Below, piece by piece: positions 5,698-6,712 of a DNA stretch of 6,712 bases. Positions within the stretch are counted from its first letter, which is position 1. Every line of letters begins with the position of its first letter. The DNA is taken from the NCBI GenBank assembly GCA_903913345.1, contig CAIWLA010000255.1, positions 1-6,712 on the forward strand. The letters run 5' to 3'. The notes beneath the pieces are model-generated. The model saw only the letters and a program-made list of their open reading frames with translations. It ran no database searches and was not told where the DNA came from. The stretch comes from an uncultured Magnetococcales bacterium (lineage in GTDB: Bacteria; Pseudomonadota; Magnetococcia; Magnetococcales; Magnetaquicoccaceae). The translations under genes and the position numbers were made by a program.

Positions 5698-5931
5698 ATC
5701 ATTACCGTTTGTTGGGCTGAAAGGGTCGCCACGACATAATGGCCTGGTCTTGTCTCTTGTTTGGGTCTCACCCGCCGGATGGTGGACGTTTTCCCAACAG
5801 CACGAGATTCCTCAATACAGGTCGGGATGTCAAGAGATTTCCTGCGGTCGGGTTTATTTGGTCGCGCACGGTGTCCGGTGGCCGGTCTGCGCTTTTCGGT
5901 CGAGAATGATGGAAGAATGGCATCCCCCTCT
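5698..5931. other. gene-free divergent region between motB-like copy 2 and secA
   Basis: No convincing gene, RNA or repeat is visible in these 234 bases. Short open frames on both strands have biased, unlikely compositions and no ribosome binding sites. The leader and promoter of the minus-strand motB-like gene should lie here. The only hint is a minus-strand TTGACA at 5828-5833 without a good -10. Confidence 0.5.
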
Positions 5932-5960
5932 TTGCCATATTAAAAAAAATTTGGTATAAG
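5932..5960 (+). promoter_or_regulatory. sigma-70 promoter of secA
   Basis: TTGCCA (5932-5937) and TATAAG (5955-5960) are separated by exactly 17 bases. Each matches its consensus at 5 of 6 positions. The spacer carries a run of eight A. Transcription would start near 5967, giving a short leader of about 30 bases with no room for a SecM-like leader peptide. This suggests steady expression without the secM-secA translational control of E. coli. Confidence 0.7.
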
Positions 5961-5998
5961 GGGGGGTTCGACTCTAACGGTTGCAAGGAATCCCACGC

Positions 5999-6712
5999 AT
6001 GTTTAGTTCAATCGCCCGTAAAATTTTTGGATCCCGGAATGACCGGTATCTGCGCAGACTGAAAACGGTCGTCGACCAGATCAATCAGCTGGAAGCCGGG
6101 CTGGAGGCGATGAGCGATGCCGAATTGTCCGGTCAGACAGAGCTTTTTCGACAACGTCTCCGGGAAGGTGAGGCGTTGGATAATTTGATTCCAGAAGCCT
6201 TTGCCGTGGTGCGTGAGGCCAGCAAACGGACGCTTGGAATGCGCCACTTTGATACCCAACTGCTCGGCGGACTGGTGTTGCACCAGGGCAAGATTGCGGA
6301 GATGCGCACGGGTGAGGGCAAAACCCTGGTGGCGACCCTGCCCTTGTATCTCAATGCCCTGACCGGCAAGGGGGTACACCTCGTCACCGTGAACGATTAT
6401 CTCGCCCAACGCGACTCGGCCTGGATGGGCAAAATCTATCGCTTTCTGGAGATGGATGTGGGGGTGATCATCCATGGTCTGGATGACGAGGAGCGGCGAC
6501 AGGCCTATCATGCCGACATCACCTACGGGACCAACAACGAGTTCGGGTTTGATTTTCTGCGCGATAACATGAAGTTTACCATGGAGGAGCTGGTGCAACG
6601 TCCCCTCCATTATGCCATCGTGGATGAGGTGGACTCCATTCTCATCGACGAGGCCAGGACCCCGCTCATTATTTCCGGTCCCACGGAAGACAATACCGAT
6701 AAATATTATCGG
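5999..6712 (+). CDS. secA: SecA preprotein translocase ATPase, first 238 codons
   Basis: SecA is the cytoplasmic ATPase that drives unfolded preproteins through the SecYEG channel. The visible part begins with the N-terminal [13 protein letters not shown] (10-22), then the conserved [24 protein letters not shown] (62-85) and [16 protein letters not shown]. The Walker A motif MRTGEGKT is at 102-109. Next come [11 protein letters not shown] (129-139), [19 protein letters not shown] (173-191) and the Walker B/DEAD-like region [20 protein letters not shown] (208-227). The frame is open to the window edge. The visible part covers the start of nucleotide-binding domain 1 and the entry to the preprotein cross-linking domain, of roughly 850-950 residues usual for the family. 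The start at 5999 follows AAGGAA (5985-5990) by 8 bases. Similarity to proteobacterial SecA is very high. All ATPase residues visible so far are intact. Confidence 0.98.
   Translation, partial: MFSSIARKIFGSRNDRYLRRLKTVVDQINQLEAGLEAMSDAELSGQTELFRQRLREGEALDNLIPEAFAVVREASKRTLGMRHFDTQLLGGLVLHQGKIAEMRTGEGKTLVATLPLYLNALTGKGVHLVTVNDYLAQRDSAWMGKIYRFLEMDVGVIIHGLDDEERRQAYHADITYGTNNEFGFDFLRDNMKFTMEELVQRPLHYAIVDEVDSILIDEARTPLIISGPTEDNTDKYYR

Noticed and set aside
4894..5739. 281-codon open frame on the plus strand
   Set aside because: It is the antisense shadow of the motB-like gene on the minus strand, whose product has clear family motifs. The plus-strand product has none.
5828..5833. Minus-strand TTGACA as the -35 of the second motB-like gene
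   Set aside because: The hexamer at the right distance is GAATCT, a poor -10.
6008..6610. 200-codon open frame on the minus strand
   Set aside because: It is antisense to secA, which is unmistakable on the plus strand.
1..6712. CRISPR array, tRNA or rRNA genes, insertion sequence transposase
   Set aside because: No regularly spaced repeats, no cloverleaf or rRNA core sequence, and no transposase reading frame were seen on either strand.

Overview
The window is chromosomal DNA from a Gram-negative bacterium, most likely Pseudomonadota. The SecA start resembles proteobacterial SecA closely, the regulator is FNR-type, and the stator genes are PomA/PomB-like. The pairing of the stator genes with GC-rich hairpin repeats recalls magnetotactic Magnetococcales, but that placement is a low-confidence impression that I could not test.

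Layout. Bases 1-178 hold the end of a plus-strand gene with a DUF4351-type (Rpn/PD-(D/E)XK family) C-terminus. A 145-bp imperfect palindrome (294-438) follows and touches the stop codon of a minus-strand FNR-like regulator (438-1226). That regulator diverges from a DedA-family membrane protein (1440-2033). Next is an unrecognised protein with an acidic coiled coil and a single membrane segment (2218-3018). Then comes a stator module: a PomB/MotB-like gene (3226-3978) and a PomA/MotA gene (4045-4788) on the plus strand, in B-then-A order. A second PomB/MotB-like paralogue (4960-5697) points back at motA on the minus strand. A hairpin-rich repeat (about 4814-4939) lies between the converging genes. 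The window ends with the first 238 codons of secA (5999 onward) behind a good sigma-70-type promoter.

How the genes fit together. The PomA-like protein and one or both PomB-like proteins should form an inner-membrane ion channel of the stator type. The membrane half looks intact: the ion-binding Asp is present in both B proteins, and the Arg/Glu, Pro and Thr residues are present in the A protein. The C-terminal peptidoglycan-binding half of both B proteins is degenerate at the two positions that normally hold the cell wall. Two B paralogues around one A gene, with altered anchoring, are the most interesting part of the window. The coiled-coil membrane protein just upstream may belong to the same unit, but only position suggests it. 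The FNR-like gene, dedA and secA look like unrelated neighbours.
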